From NCBI GenBank assembly GCA_002914805.1, contig JXTB01000142.1:174584-238583 (forward strand): a stretch of 64,000 nt of DNA. The letters run 5' to 3'. Numbering within the stretch: position 1 is the first letter of the stretch; each line of letters begins with the position of its first letter. Below are positions 1 through 24,198 of this stretch, one piece after another. Below the pieces are notes generated by a model, which was not told the DNA's origin, did not search any database, and saw nothing but the letters and a program-made list of their open reading frames with translations. The position numbers were made by a program, and so were the translations under genes. This DNA comes from Parasponia andersonii. Taxonomy: Eukaryota; Streptophyta; Magnoliopsida; Rosales; Cannabaceae.

Positions 1-834
1 TTAACAATTTAAATTTTCTATTCAAATGGTTCATTAATTACATCAACTATTAGAATAGGTTTTGGTTTCTTGGAATTAGAATGGAGCCTAGGACGTATTT
101 TTTAATAGTCCATTCTAATATTTCTCATTCTAATTATACTTCATTTCACTTTATTTCAATTCAAATATCTTCCATTCTAATTATATAAACCATTCAATAA
201 TTTCTATTTAATTCACTCATTCAAATGAGTGAACTAAACAGGGCCAAAATTATGTAATACAGTGTAATACAGACATGTTATTTTGTACTAGATAATACTT
301 TCTGTATTGTATTAAATTTTGATGTCGTATTAAATAATATAATATAAAAATACAACCAAACACAATATTATATTTAATTAATGCAATAAGAGTCCTTATA
401 CAATATGCTGAATATGACCTAAGTGACACAAATTATCCTTTTAGGTTACTCTGTCAAATGAATTCTACTCATTAGGTTACACTTAGTTCCTAGAGTCTAA
501 TAAATAATATCACATATAACTATGAGGTTATCAATAATCACCTTTTTTTTTATTACTTCAATGAATCACGAAATCTAATTAGTATTGACATTGGCAAGTT
601 ACCGAAAGTCTTTTACTTTATTGCTCCAGTGTGGGTGATATCAGTACTTAACTATTAAGTTAACGATGTTCGCTTATTAAGTTACTGAAATTCACTTATT
701 AGGTTACTTTTGGTGGGTCTGGGAGTTTAGTGAGTGACTTTGTCAAATAATATTGGTCATCCATTTGATATACTATAGTCACTCTTACTTTTGTGGATCT
801 TGGAATCTTGTGAGTGGTTTCAATGAGTTACAAC

Positions 835-1192
835 TAGAGTTGTAAATATTGGCTACTCGGCTTGGCTTGTTCGTGCTAAAATAGAAATTTGGGTTTGTCT
901 GTGAACAATAATGATCTAGCCCGACCTAACTTGGAAGTCTAAAAAAGAGGTCTGGCTCGATCCTATAGCCCGATGGCTAAATACCGGATCAGACCAAAAT
1001 CGGGCATGTCTATCCTGGTACTATTTCATGAAAAAAATCATTTTTTTAATACTAATTATAATAACGATAATTTTAAATTGACTATCGAACTAACTCAGCC
1101 CGGCGGGCTCACTACCTTAGCCCAGCCCAACTCAGGTCAAATTTGCGGGCCGCGGGATGGCCCATTTAGCCCAACCCATATTTGCAGCTCTA
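835..1192. mobile_element. hAT-type MITE, 358 bp
   Basis: The left end starts TAGAGTTGTAAATATTGG and the reverse complement of the right end starts TAGAGCTGCAAATATGGG, so the ends are imperfect inverted repeats. The flanks GTTACAAC (827-834) and GTTGCGAC (1193-1200) match at six of eight bases, as expected for an aged 8-bp target duplication of the hAT superfamily. The interior is rich in GCCC/GGGC motifs. An 84-codon open frame at 973-1227 crosses its right edge and is not a gene. Confidence 0.75.
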
Positions 1193-2026
1193 GTTGCGAC
1201 GATTACTTGAAATCACTATATTACTAGTAACTTGCTAAGTGATCTTATGGTAACCTGCATATATGTAACCTATTAAATGAAATTATTTTATTTTTTTTCT
1301 ATAAAAAAGTTAATCAAGTGGGTTATAATGTTAAATATTATAACGAAAAAGAAGAAAAAAGTTTCAATGAAAAAAATATTCTAGCAAAGAGGGGAAAAAA
1401 AATTATAAGAAAAAAATTCAACATTTTTTTTAAAAAAATTAATAAAAAATAAATAAATAAGCTATAAAATATAAAAGAAAGAAAAAAAGGAAGGGGCACT
1501 TAGTAAAATGGCCAAATTTTGGACCCATTTTAAAGAATTTGGCCATTTTAAATAGATGTCAATTTTTAAAATATTATTGCAAAATGACTAGTATATATAT
1601 ATTTATATATATATATTTATATATAAAAATAGCAAGTATAAATTCTGATTTACCAAGCTAGTATACCTACTGATATAATAGATATAATGGGTTATCTAGC
1701 AAAATGCGGACCTTTAATATAACAAAGTGTAAGAAAAAAAATAATAATCCACTCTAAAAAAAACAATAACACACCACAATTGTGCTGAGTATAGTATTTT
1801 CTACTACAGTATTTGTAGAGAAAAATCTCCGTATTTTTCTTTTTAAAAAAAAAAACCTCATTTACATTAAAAATTTGGAAGTACCGCTGCCACATATATG
1901 AAAATTTTATAACTTTACCATATCTACATATATAAGATTAATCCCTTATTATTTTGGGAAATATTTTCCATGGAACACCCAATATAAATGTCTTGTGATT
2001 ACACTTTCATTTAGGTATAAATATCG

Positions 2027-2754
2027 TAGAGATGTCAAATGAGCAGAATTGCCCATTTAGCACGAGAACACAACATAAAAAAATCCGTGTCAAGCACGGC
2101 ATGGTACTTTGGGCCGTGCCAAGCACGGCACGAGTTATTATACCTTGTCAGACTTTAATTTTTGGGCATTATGGGCTGACATAATGTGACACGACCTTTG
2201 GCACGAGCAGGACACAAGCATGACATGACCCGAAATGCACGACTCTGAATACTTAAAAAAGTCTTTATTTTTATTTTTTTATATTATTTATATATGCAAA
2301 TTTTGTATATTTTTTTAGTTTTTTTCTTATTAATAAACTCATTTTTCTTATTCTTTCTATTGAAAGTAATTTTGCACTTATAATTTTTAATTGAATATTT
2401 TCTTTTTTTATTGACTATAGGTATATTACATATTTTCTTTTCAAAATATAATTATTTAATTAGCTATTTTTAAAAAATTCATAAAACATTGACTGTCACA
2501 GTAATTTAGTAGGTCGACCGAAGATAGACACAAAGATATGTAATACGGCATACTACGTTCGACGCGACAATATCCTAATACAAACACGAGCACAGATATA
2601 TTTGTAGGTCGTATCAGGCCTAGAATTTTGAAACTTGGGCCAATACAAGCACAATACGATATTTTATTAAGTCAGGTCAAACGTGACACGAGACACGATC
2701 GAACTTATCTTTTATGGGCCAGACCAGCACGATACCAACCATTTGTCATCTCTA
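2027..2754. mobile_element. hAT-type non-autonomous element, 728 bp
   Basis: The left end TAGAGATGTCAAATG and the reverse complement of the right end TAGAGATGACAAATG are near-identical inverted repeats. Flanking octamers AAATATCG (2019-2026) and AAATGTCT (2755-2762) match at six of eight positions, consistent with a decayed hAT target duplication. The interior carries many GCACG/CGTGC motifs near both ends, around an AT-rich centre with no transposase frame. Its TAGAG-type terminus relates it to the elements at 835, 20983 and 44769, but it is longer and its subterminal motif differs. Confidence 0.75.
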
Positions 2755-3190
2755 AAATGTCTCATGATTACACCATCAAGCCGCGTTAAAACCGACTTAC
2801 GTAACTATGGTCTAACACCTAGACTACAAAAAGACTAATTCAATGAAATTTTAACCATTTTGCTATATTAAACTCTTCATCATTTAAGGATTTAAATAGT
2901 TACTTTAATAGAAGTTAAACGAAAACTTAGTGATCAAAAGTAAAATTTTTGTCATAAATTGTTCTTAATTGCTTTGTTATGAGATGTGAATTTTCATTGG
3001 ATAAAATAATGAGTCGTACTTTCTCAAAGTATCCAATATATATGTTCTAGTTAACAGCTGATCATAAAGCTTTGACAAATTTGACACTAGAATTATAGAC
3101 AAAAGATATACTTTGAGGCTCCTCATGGAGAAGTAAGAGAAAGTATGAGTCCAACGTTGTACCATTTGAGGTTCGCTGTCCTAGTATTTA

Positions 3191-6100
3191 CTATTTAGGC
3201 TGAGTAGTTAAACCGAAACCGAAAGGAAATAGAGGATCATAGAGTCGATCCCCAACATTCATTGGAAGCTGCTTAACGGTCTTGAACCATGTCCTTGCGA
3301 GCCTGCCAGTGAATCCATAGTCACCGAACAGGAGGTCAGCAACACCTTGGCCTTCAGTTCCCGGAAGCCAAGCCGCGACAAGCGCATCCATGGTGGCAAG
3401 ATAAGGCTGGATCACGACAGGGCGGCCAGACACAACAACAACAACACATTTGACACAAACGTTCTTTATAGTGCGCGGACCAGGCTTAGATATTGTCAGG
3501 TTCAAGCTGTCACCGGCTGTTTCCGCGTATGGAGGCTCGCCCACGACGACAATGGCGTAGGATAATTTGTTCGATTTGACAAAGTCTGAGTCGGGGTTCT
3601 TTTTATAGACAACCTGGGTGGTAGGATTAACGGTGTTCTTCACTGCCTTGAGGATTGTAGTACCTGTTTGTGAAAATTCAACATTATCAAACATGTGTTA
3701 ATAGTAAACTAGATAATCAATGCTTACTACTTTAATACGCATTTTTCAGAAAGTTGTGACAAAAGATTCTATATTTTATGATCATGATCTCGTTTCTCTA
3801 TGCACCAATATGTTTTGAGTATTTGCATTCTATTGTATGCATACATGCATACATATGGCTAGCTGAATTTATCATTAGTTAAAGTTTGAAACTAATGCTT
3901 AGTGTGTAAACATACCAACTGTAAGATCATTTCCACCAAGGCCCTGCCATTCAATTGTCCAGCCTCCACATTGATAGCCCAAGTTATCTGCATGACTTCC
4001 TGCGACTAGTATCTTAGTTGCTTTCTTGGGAAGGGGAAGTAATGGCTGATAAGCAGATTTTCCATTCTTTAGTAGCACCAGCGATTTTCTTACAGCTTCC
4101 CTTTGCCAATTCTCTATGTTCCTGTAAACAAGTCTAGTTAAAATCGTTTATTCATAAAAGTTGAGAAAATAGGTGGAGGAAGTGCTACTGCTGATTTTAA
4201 AATGAGAAAGCCATAACAACAGACCTTACTACCAAGCTGGTTGACCAGACTGAGATCAGCAAGCGGGTTCTCAAAGAGGCCCATGACAAACTTAACCCTC
4301 AAGATCCTCTTCACTGCATCATCAATCCTACTCATGGGGATGATATTTTTTTTCACTAGGTAGGTTAGATCATCAATGAACTCAGTAAAGTTATAGGGAA
4401 CCATGATCTGCAAGTTCAATCATCCCAAATATGAAAATTTTTCAATAACAAGTTTCCATCTTGGTACAAATAAATTTTTCAAAAAAAAAAAAAAAAGCAA
4501 TGATAGAATTTTGACTAACCATGTCTATTCCAGCACTAACTGCAGCTTCAACTGAATATGGATAGTTAGTATAGGGAGGTGAAGTAATTCTATCAATACC
4601 CTGCCAATCAGATATGACAAATCCCTGTAACACCAAAAAGAAAAAATGTTATTCCTACTATCTCCATTCATTAACACATTCCAGAAACTTGTGGCCAGTT
4701 TTTCAACAATTTATACACACAATATTTGTTATTTACCCTGAATTTCAGTTTGTTCTTGAGAAATCCAGTGACAAGATCGCGATTAGCATGCATCTTTTTC
4801 CCATTCCAGCTCGAGTACGACACCATAACTGTTGCGACACCCTTGCTGATGGAGTTAAAGTATGCAGGCATGTGATTGCTGAGAAAACAATTCCAACTGA
4901 TGACAGTGTTGTTCTCATTGATGCCCTTCGTCGTTCCACCGTCTCCTACAAAGTGCTTAACACAGGCTGCAACTTTTGTTCTAGGCAAATGATAAAGCAG
5001 AAGAGCTAGTTTTAAAACCTCATTTGGAAACATAGTACACAGAAATAATATTACACCACTTATTTAAATCAAGATTATATATATTTTCCTTCCTAATAAG
5101 TAATCAACCTGTTAAATTAAAAACATGAAGCTTGCACATGGTGATGGTGGTCTTTCCTACGTCATATATATATGCCCAATTATGACACTTGAAAAATATA
5201 TAGTCACAGACTAGCTCAATGACATTGTAGTTCTATGATATCTTAAATCAACATCAGCAAATCAAACCTATTAAATCAGCAAGTGTCATGTTCTACTTTT
5301 GAAAGACCAACTTGGCCTGCCACATGACTGATAGCTTTTAACCTTAAAAATGTTAAAAAGAGATTAGCAAATATTTTTAAACCGTGTAAAGCTGAAACTA
5401 ATATGCTCTAGCTAATCTTTGACTGTAAAACATAATTCTTGAGAAAGTTTTGCTTTGGTCATTTATTCATGCCTGTCATTAAGTGGAAAAGATGGGCCCC
5501 ACAGTAAGGAATGCAATGTTAAATAGTAGTAAATTCCATAAGATATGCTTTCATCATATGACAATGAAATAAAATGCAGATGGCTTCCAGATTTAACCGC
5601 CTTGACGGTTACATAAAAATATGCAAGATGGCATCATCATTTCATAAAAGTACAAATCTCTTCCCACCCATGATGATGTTAAACAAAATTTGATAATAGT
5701 TATGATGGAAAAACTATAGTAACATGAGTGTTAGGGACCTACGTGAACCTATCATGATGAAAGATTAGACAGACATGTTTGTGCTTAGCATTCCTCGAAG
5801 GTATAAGAATATCAAAAGGAGTCTTACTTTCCAGCAACAAATGGAACACCCTTTGGGGAGTTAGCAGGGAGGTCTCCTTGCAAACCAGGAATAATCTCAG
5901 TCATTGCTTGAACAATCTTATGGTCCTCACTATAGCTTTCGTAGCACCGTCCCCATCTCGGGTCTCTGCAGACCTGCAAAAACAGTAGTAGATATGACAC
6001 TGAAACGATTTCGAATTCGAGGCTTTCCGAAATCTGTATATAGCATTCAGTATGACATGGCGCAATAAATGGAGCAAAGGCATAAGGAATTCCTGTGGCT

Positions 6101-6890
6101 CTGACTTCGAGGGCTGTTACCTCTCCAATCTTCTTGATAAGGTTAGGATCTCTGATAGAGATTGAAACAACAATGAATACACAAAACTCAAAGATTCTCA
6201 ATAAAAGAGGTAATTTGGATATATATTTTTTAAAGGCTTTATTTACATTTGGAATGCATAAATACATTCGACAATATTTCGATCATTTTAGACAAAATCT
6301 CGTTTATCCCTTTTTGACATTGTTTTAGCATGTACGACATGCTATTTCAATGTAGGATGATTTTCGATGATATTTAAATGATTCTCTGTAAACTTTTATA
6401 CACATTGGCAGTATTATATGGTCCAAAAAAGACTTTTAACGTGGAGGATATACATTACAATCTCCCTATCAAAAAGCCTAAAAATTATAAGAGAGAATGA
6501 AACTGTCAGAAACTCAGGGACCCAACAAAAGAAGTATCTTCAATTTTTGCAATAAAAGAAAAAGGCTTATTTACTAGCCCTGGTAACTCCAAGTCCAACA
6601 TTATGGGGGAAAATAGTGGCATTGTAAACATTGTTGTGGCCATGAACAGCATCAATCCCATAGATCATAGGAATTCCAAGGCGAGTAGATAAAGATGCCT
6701 TTTGGATCTTATTCACCATTTTGACCCAAGACTCGGCTGAAGCTCTTCCACCACTCAGTACACTCCCTCCCCAAAAAATAAAATAAAATAAAAATAAAAA
6801 ATCAAACCGAAAAACCATTAATAAAAATTGGTCACAAAAACAAAATGATAGGAGTGGTGATTCATCTTGCGGATGGAATTTGTGTCCTGT

Positions 6891-6943
<53 letters not shown>

Positions 6944-7742
6944 GTCTTGTTGTATCCTGGCCTAAATAAATCTAATAATTGGGTACCAAATACAATATAA
7001 CCTAAAAACTATTGATTTTCATAAATTCATATATATTACGTAATTTTAAAACACCAACTCATTTTAAATTCTTATTTACTACACAATTTAAAACACCAAC
7101 ATATATATGTCAAAAACACAGATTAAGTTTGATTTCTTTTTTTTTTTTTTTTTAAAAAAAGGCCTTTAAAGAATAAAATTAATTCCCCAACATAGATATT
7201 AAGAAACTTTTTTTTTTTTTTGTTTTTTCTTGAACTAAAATAGATTATAAGAAAATGTGACAGCCGACACAGACATAGATGACGATTTTGGAAACATCAT
7301 TGTTTAAATTTGTCGTCTAAAAAAGTATTTTATGTAAACACATCATGCTTGTTATTTTATAGTGTTTTGCTTGCTTTATGATATTCAACTTATTTGTTGT
7401 ATACTCAATCCTGCTAACTTTGTGCAGTTTGAAACTGTATGTTTCTTAAATTACCACTACTAGAAACTAGATACTACTAGTACAATGACATGAAGATTAT
7501 TTTTTGAGAGAGATTTTTGTACCAATGAAGTACTTCTTCATCACATCTGGAGTTGCCATACTACGCTCTATCTGAACCATTTGGCCAATCTTCTCTTCCA
7601 ATGTCATTCTACTCAAAAGATCTCTAATTCTTACACCCAATTTCTGTTCTGGGTCATTGTATTTCGGGTTCCTTGCTACAGTTCCTCCAGCTAAGCCGCA
7701 TAAGAATAGAAAACTCAAGATGGGTAATGAAAATCTACCCAT
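3191..7742 (-). pseudogene. GH3 beta-glucan exohydrolase / beta-glucosidase, probably decayed
   Basis: A glycoside hydrolase family 3 gene of the plant secreted exo-beta-glucanase type, which removes glucose from cell-wall beta-glucans. Exons read as 7742-7523, 6766-6575, 6149-6061, 5973-5828, 4980-4737, 4624-4520, 4407-4225, 4121-3916 and 3663-3191. Exon 1 starts MGRFSLPILSFLFLCGLAGG, a good signal peptide. The nucleophile motif GFVISDWQG (exon 6) and the acid/base motif [10 protein letters not shown] (exon 9) are both present. Signs of decay: exon 8 has one extra base in the C run at 4099-4101, shifting the frame after EHRELAK; the donors after exons 2 and 3 are not at the expected place; and short stretches are missing after LSGG in exon 2 and after NVC in exon 9. 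A sequencing error could explain the single base, but not all signs together. Family assignment is sure; loss of function is inferred. Confidence 0.72.
6894..6936. repeat. (AT)n microsatellite in GH3 intron 1
   Basis: An uninterrupted alternating AT run of about 40 bp inside the first intron of the GH3 gene. Intron 1 (7522-6767) also carries poly-A/T runs and has no other recognised content. Confidence 0.9.
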
Positions 7743-7776
7743 ATCCGGTACTCAAAAATTGAGTTTCTAGTAATCT

Positions 7777-7807
<31 letters not shown>

Positions 7808-8125
7808 AGAGTGATTAAAAATATGTTAAACAAAAATGTTATGTTAGAGAGAGAGTAATAATCTACAAAAGCAATGTTACAGGGATCTACACATTGATTT
7901 CGTGTTATTTCTTTAGTAATTTTTAATAGTTGCCAAATTAAAAAGTACATGTTGATGATAATAAGAAGAGGAAGAAGATTAGAACGTCTTTGAGGATGAA
8001 CTAACCAGAAGCTGAACGTTACGTTACTATTATTACACCTTCTCTTTTGATAAAAACACAACGCTGAGAACATGGAATGAACGCAAAGATTTAATTCTAT
8101 TACGTCATGGGCAGGCATGCATGCA

Positions 8126-8157
<32 letters not shown>

Positions 8158-11089
8158 CACACTATAAGCATATCCATTGCAAACCAAGATTTAAGAAATA
8201 AATCAATTAAAGACTCAGGAAACAAAGACGAAAGATAAACTCGACTTTTTTTAGTAAGTGCTTTGTCATCATCGATAAATTAATCAATTAGATTTTGCCA
8301 GCAATTTTTTTTTTTTTTTTTACCAATTCAATTATCTAGGGGTAATCTCTTTTTATTTTGAGGGAAGTCAAACTCTCCGTAATACTAATAACTGATTCAT
8401 CATCGTATAATTGGAATAAAAAATTATGTCCAATTTTTGCGTCTCACCGTGGATATAAGCTATTAATCAATATCATGTAATGTTAAGAGTAAAAATAAAA
8501 ATAAAAATGATAAGATTAAAAAATATATTAAAAAAATTGTAGTTTCTGGTTTTAAATGATGTGGAATTTAATTTATTAGATGGATGTGAACGAGACACCA
8601 AAATTATATACAGAGGATTTGAGCTTTACTTTGTAGGAGCTGATTTAGTTCATTCAATTAGAAATTCCCGGTGATGACATTAAATATATGATAAAGTGTT
8701 CCATTTATAGAGTAACTAATCATCTGCCAAATGCTTTTGCTAAAGAAATAAATAAATAAAGGACTTATTTTTAGGATAAGATACTAGTAGGATTTTCTAT
8801 CTTTAGATCCATGGCCACTTATACTCTTGGGATTTGTTTATTTTTTTCCTTTCATTTTCCGTTGATAACTTTTTTAATTTTTAGTTTATCACATTAATTC
8901 ATGAAATCATTTCAATCTTTGAATGATTAGAATTCGTGTGTGGTCCTTTTTGTCTTCCTATATGGTTCTACGAAGTCTACCTACGATATATCCCTTACAA
9001 TTTTTATTATTCTCAATGATATTCCTATCAATTTTCTCAAAATTCATCAAGATTTATTGTATCATTTCCTACAATTTTCTTAAAAAAGTATTTTTCTGTT
9101 TTTGTTAGTGAAATTTGGACTGTTAAATAATTCTTCTCTTTATAGTGAAAAAAAATAAATGTATTGTGCTGCAAGCATACCATATCCCATCCAAATTAAT
9201 GTGAATGGTTTGAGTTTGAGTCCTTTTTTTGGAAAAAAGAAAAATAAAATAAATTTATTAGTATTTTTTTCCCAACTACGTCACAACGATCACATGGTCA
9301 CATAGTCGAGGATTTAATTCTAGCCGGTTTACTCCTTGATACTTTGAGTGCAATTCATTCACGATGGCGTCCATCGACTTTAATCATGAATATATCTCTA
9401 ATTTTAATATAAGAAGAATGCTATTAATATTTTTTTTTATATTTTTTTTTTGCATTCTTTTAATTTTACTATTTATGACGGTGAAATTAGAGAGTACAAA
9501 AAAGAGCGAGAAAGATAGTACATTTAGTATTTTTTCTTTGATACAATTGTAAAATAGAAATTTTCTTTTAAAAAAATATTTGAATATTAGTTTCTTGTAG
9601 TAGTGAATAAAATTTCCTTGTATGATAGTATATCTCAATGATGATAGCATGATAAAGTATGAGATCAAATGTGTTGTCATGTGACATGTACCTAGCACAT
9701 ATTTGTGTGGGAATTGTGTTGTATAATCTAAGCGCAAGAATCAAAATAATTACCGAATTGTGAAAAAGTACAGTATTGTTTTCACGAGAACAGTGAATTT
9801 ACTAACTATCGAAATTGACTAATCCTAGGGTAAATGGGCGAATCTATACTAACTGACTTTCACAAATAGTATGAGTGAAATGAGCAGCAAGTCCCTGACC
9901 ATTTAAGCTTTTTATTTAGTAAAAAAACAAAAATTAAAAAAAAAAAAAAACTAGCTTCTTACCATTTAGCTATTTTTTTTTTTTGTTTTTATTTGTGCCA
10001 TTTTGTTTATGTTTTGTTGTGTCTTGATTTAGAAAGACTTTAACCGAGGTTTCTTCCAGCAAAATTCTCGCAATTGCCAACTTGGGAATATTTAGTTATT
10101 TATATTTCTAATTAAGTTTCTTTAAATACATAGACTTCTAAATTCATTATTAGGCATATTAGACTTTCCTTTAGTGGAACTTTTAAATTCCTGGAATATC
10201 CTTGAAAAAACTTTAGAATTATCTCATGACATCCGAAAAAATGAAAATTTGATATTTAAGTACGTTAAAATGTTGCTTATAAGTTAGGTTTTCAAGATTT
10301 AGAATGTTTAATTGAAATCTAAACATTTTATTATCGATGTGAAGCATCAAATCACGATTTTTCTAACTTGAAAATCACATTTCGATTAAATTTTTTTGGC
10401 CACTCAATTGGTCCCATTTAATTCATACTTTTTTTAGCATATAACATCCCAAGATTTTAGAAATTTTAGAAATTGTATCAAATTTAAATCCGTAAGAATT
10501 TTTTTAACCAACTCAATTCAAATTGCGAATCTATAGATTGGACTACTTAAGTCTGATTAATAAGCAGTTATAATTAGGTAATCTTTTGTTTCTTTATTAT
10601 TTATTTTTAGTACAAATTTAGGCCTTTATATTTTAGAAAGTATTAATTAAGCCCTTGGATTTTTTTTATCTATATTATTTATTTTTAGAGTTATGTATTA
10701 TTTATTTTTAGCATAAATTTAGAGCTTAATTATGTGTTGGAGGTTGTACAATAAAATTTTACACTTATACTACAACTAATAGAAATTTTTACCATAAAAG
10801 AGAATGTATAAATTTTATATATATATTTTGTAAAATGTGAATTAGATTTGTATCGGTTATTTTCAAGATGAATCGAACGATTTGGATTGAATCCAGCGGT
10901 TTTTAAACGTCCCTCTCTCGATTGGAAATACACTCGGTTGTCTAATTGAGCCGACTGTGGCATTTTGGACTTTTCCGAGCCACATCGGGGGAAAAAAAAA
11001 AAAAAAAAACCTTCCATATAACCGTTTACTCTGCCAAGTTCAGAGAAGAGAAGACTGGACTGGACTAGACTAGAGAGAAGTTGTTAAAA
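7743..11089. other. Intergenic region between divergent GH3 and PARG genes
   Basis: This 3.35 kb region separates two genes transcribed away from each other, so both promoters should lie in it. It is AT-rich with poly-A/T runs (for example near 7775-7805, 8306-8322, 9934-9950 and 10988-11008) and a TA repeat near 8126-8150. A weak TATA-like CCATATAACC lies near 11015, about 75 bp before the PARG start codon. I see no further gene or transposon with clear ends. Confidence 0.6.
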
Positions 11090-22151
<11,062 letters not shown>

Positions 22152-22939
22152 GATACGACATTGTATTAAAGAGGTCTTTAGTTTAGAGGAGTTGCATTAT
22201 TCACCATGTCCAACGAGTTCATCCCTGCATATAATAAGTTGCTTAAATTAAAACAAGCAGAACTGTTGTAGTTGTAACTCATTTTCTTAGGCTTCTATTT
22301 TCATATAAACATGTTTTGAGAATTGAGGTTGCGTGTGTGTGTGTTGACACTGGGATAGTGGTTATGAGGTGTCTATGAAACTTTGTTTTTGTTTAGAAAA
22401 TGGGAATTAAAAAAAAAAAGAAGAAGAAAAAAGAAGGTAAGTGTTCTATAAAAGAGCAGGCTCTCAATTTCCTTAATTTTCAAATACAAGACACGTATAG
22501 TGTTTACTACATATATTTTACTTAGAAATGCTGAAGGATATTTATGGTGCTTAGTAATGCATATTAATAGAATAGGAGATTTACACGTAAATTTTATTAC
22601 TAGAATAGGGGTTCTACACGTAAATTTGTGGTGGGTTCTACAGCTCTATTATTGTGTATTGGCTCATATCATTTCTTACTTTAAAACGTACAAATATATA
22701 ATACTCAAATCTTGGTGAACTTATCCAAGCGCGAGGACGAAGCTGGCACACTAGCAGAAGCAACCCCTTACCCCCATCCGCCCTCAAATTTTTTTTAAAA
22801 TATTCATCAAATTCGTTAAAAAAAAATTAATATAACTTCTCGACAATTTTGAGAAAGATAATTTAACCGCCCACCCCCCCTAAAAAATTTAGAAGTATAA
22901 TAAAGCTCAATGAGCATCACTTTTTAGTTTGGTTACTAG

Positions 22940-23400
22940 TGCGGTAATTAATATTGTTGGAGTTTTGTCAAAGCGTTTTAATATTTTTCAGCAAAAGTAA
23001 GATATTATAGTATTTGAAGAACTTAAAAATAGTGACATCTTAAGTAGACAAAGTTTAAATTAACGTAGTATTCTTAAGGACACAATAATACTTAATAGTG
23101 ATCTCATTATGGTACTTTATTGAGATTGATTAACATATTTTCCTCTATAATTGATATTCTTGAAATAATTGTAGATGATGGGACAAACTATAATCAAAGA
23201 TATGATGCAAATAATCTATTGGAATTGATATTATCTTTTGAGTTTGTGTTCACTTTACATTTGATGAGAGAGCACTATTGCGAAGGACAAATGAGTTGTC
23301 AAAAACGTTATAAAGGAAGATTTAGATATCATGATTGTTATGAATTGGTCAAATTATGTAAATAACGATTATAGATAATGAAGAACGGCATATGAGATTC
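22940..23400 (+). pseudogene. Remnant of a TTF zinc-finger / hAT-like transposase-type gene
   Basis: The translation reads SHYGTLLRLINIFSSIIDIL at about 23090-23150, then continues EIIVDDGTNYN and LILSFEFVFTLHLM. This strongly resembles the middle of plant TTF-type zinc-finger proteins with a DUF4371/hAT-like transposase core, remembered as RWGSHYGTLLRLI...LSFEFVFNLHLM. After about 23290 the likeness continues in another frame through stops (TNELSKTL, then ELVKLCK). The zinc finger and C-terminal dimerisation region are absent, so this is a broken fragment of a DNA transposon or a gene derived from one. Whether it ever mobilised the nearby hAT miniature elements cannot be told. Confidence 0.6.
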
Positions 23401-24119
23401 TACTTTTTTTTTTTCCTTTAGAAAACACAATCTAATATTTGTTCCTAACATAGATTACACTTTTTTTGCTCGAGGCCAATCATGACGTAAAGCTCATAAG
23501 ATCCTAAATTTTCATCTCTTTTGTGTAAAATTGTTTTATTCTATCATTGATATGTAACTTTAAGAATTGAATGATTATTTCAACGAGATAAATGGAGTAG
23601 ATGATCAATAGATGAATACCAAATTATTTATTTACATTGAGAAAGATATATTTAATGGTATTAATAATGAACTCATTGTAAAATACTTCTAAGAAATAAA
23701 AATGCGTCCAATACAATTGTAATGCTTGTTATTATTTTTAATTACTTTTTGAATTATAATTACAACCAAGCCCCAGATAAGAAATCATGACTCCATCCTT
23801 GTCCAAGCATATATAATTTGGACAAATTTTGTTAAGTGTTATACTTTATTTCGGTAAATAAGTTTGGTTTATTTTGCTCTAAATTTAACGAATGTGGTTT
23901 CGCTCTTCCGCGTATTATTAATGGTATTAACAGTGTAGGTGTTTTTATACTCTCACTCCACGACTTGTATTAAGTTGTACAATTTGCTGCAGGATAAATG
24001 ACTGACCTATTTTTCATTTTTTTCCCCCCTAAATTTGGCAAATTAAGTGCGTGCCTACTTACTTTAATTTTTTTCTATTTTATTCTTTGAGATGCTATAG
24101 ATTTGCTTTTTCTTTTTTC

Positions 24120-24198
24120 AAAGGCTATAGCTCCATTTTTATAGAGCATATATTACTGAAAGGCTATAGCACAATTTTTATAGAGTATATATTACTAG
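24120..24198. repeat. Short tandem duplication, unit about 40 bp
   Basis: Two adjacent, slightly diverged copies of AGGCTATAGC.C.ATTTTTATAGAG.ATATATTACT lie at about 24120-24158 and 24159-24198. They have no coding meaning. Confidence 0.7.

Larger units (their letters stand above)
1..3190. other. Gene-free AT-rich region with two small hAT-type elements
   Basis: No host exon can be supported here. The short open frames are in low-complexity AT-rich DNA or inside transposon ends. Two miniature hAT-like elements are listed separately (835-1192 and 2027-2754). The rest is A/T runs and a short TA-rich stretch near 1590-1630. It lies downstream of the minus-strand GH3 gene, whose stop codon ends at 3191. 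Confidence 0.7.

Noticed and set aside
973-1227. 84-codon plus-strand open frame
   Set aside because: It lies almost wholly inside a hAT MITE and runs past its right edge; no domain and no neighbours support it.
1490-1700. Possible further miniature element with GGCCAAATTTTGG-type inverted motifs
   Set aside because: The motifs are short and close together, and no paired ends or target duplication could be placed.
7735-8187. 150-codon minus-strand open frame upstream of the GH3 gene
   Set aside because: It is low-complexity translation of AT, TA and poly-A runs, overlapping the GH3 start in another frame.
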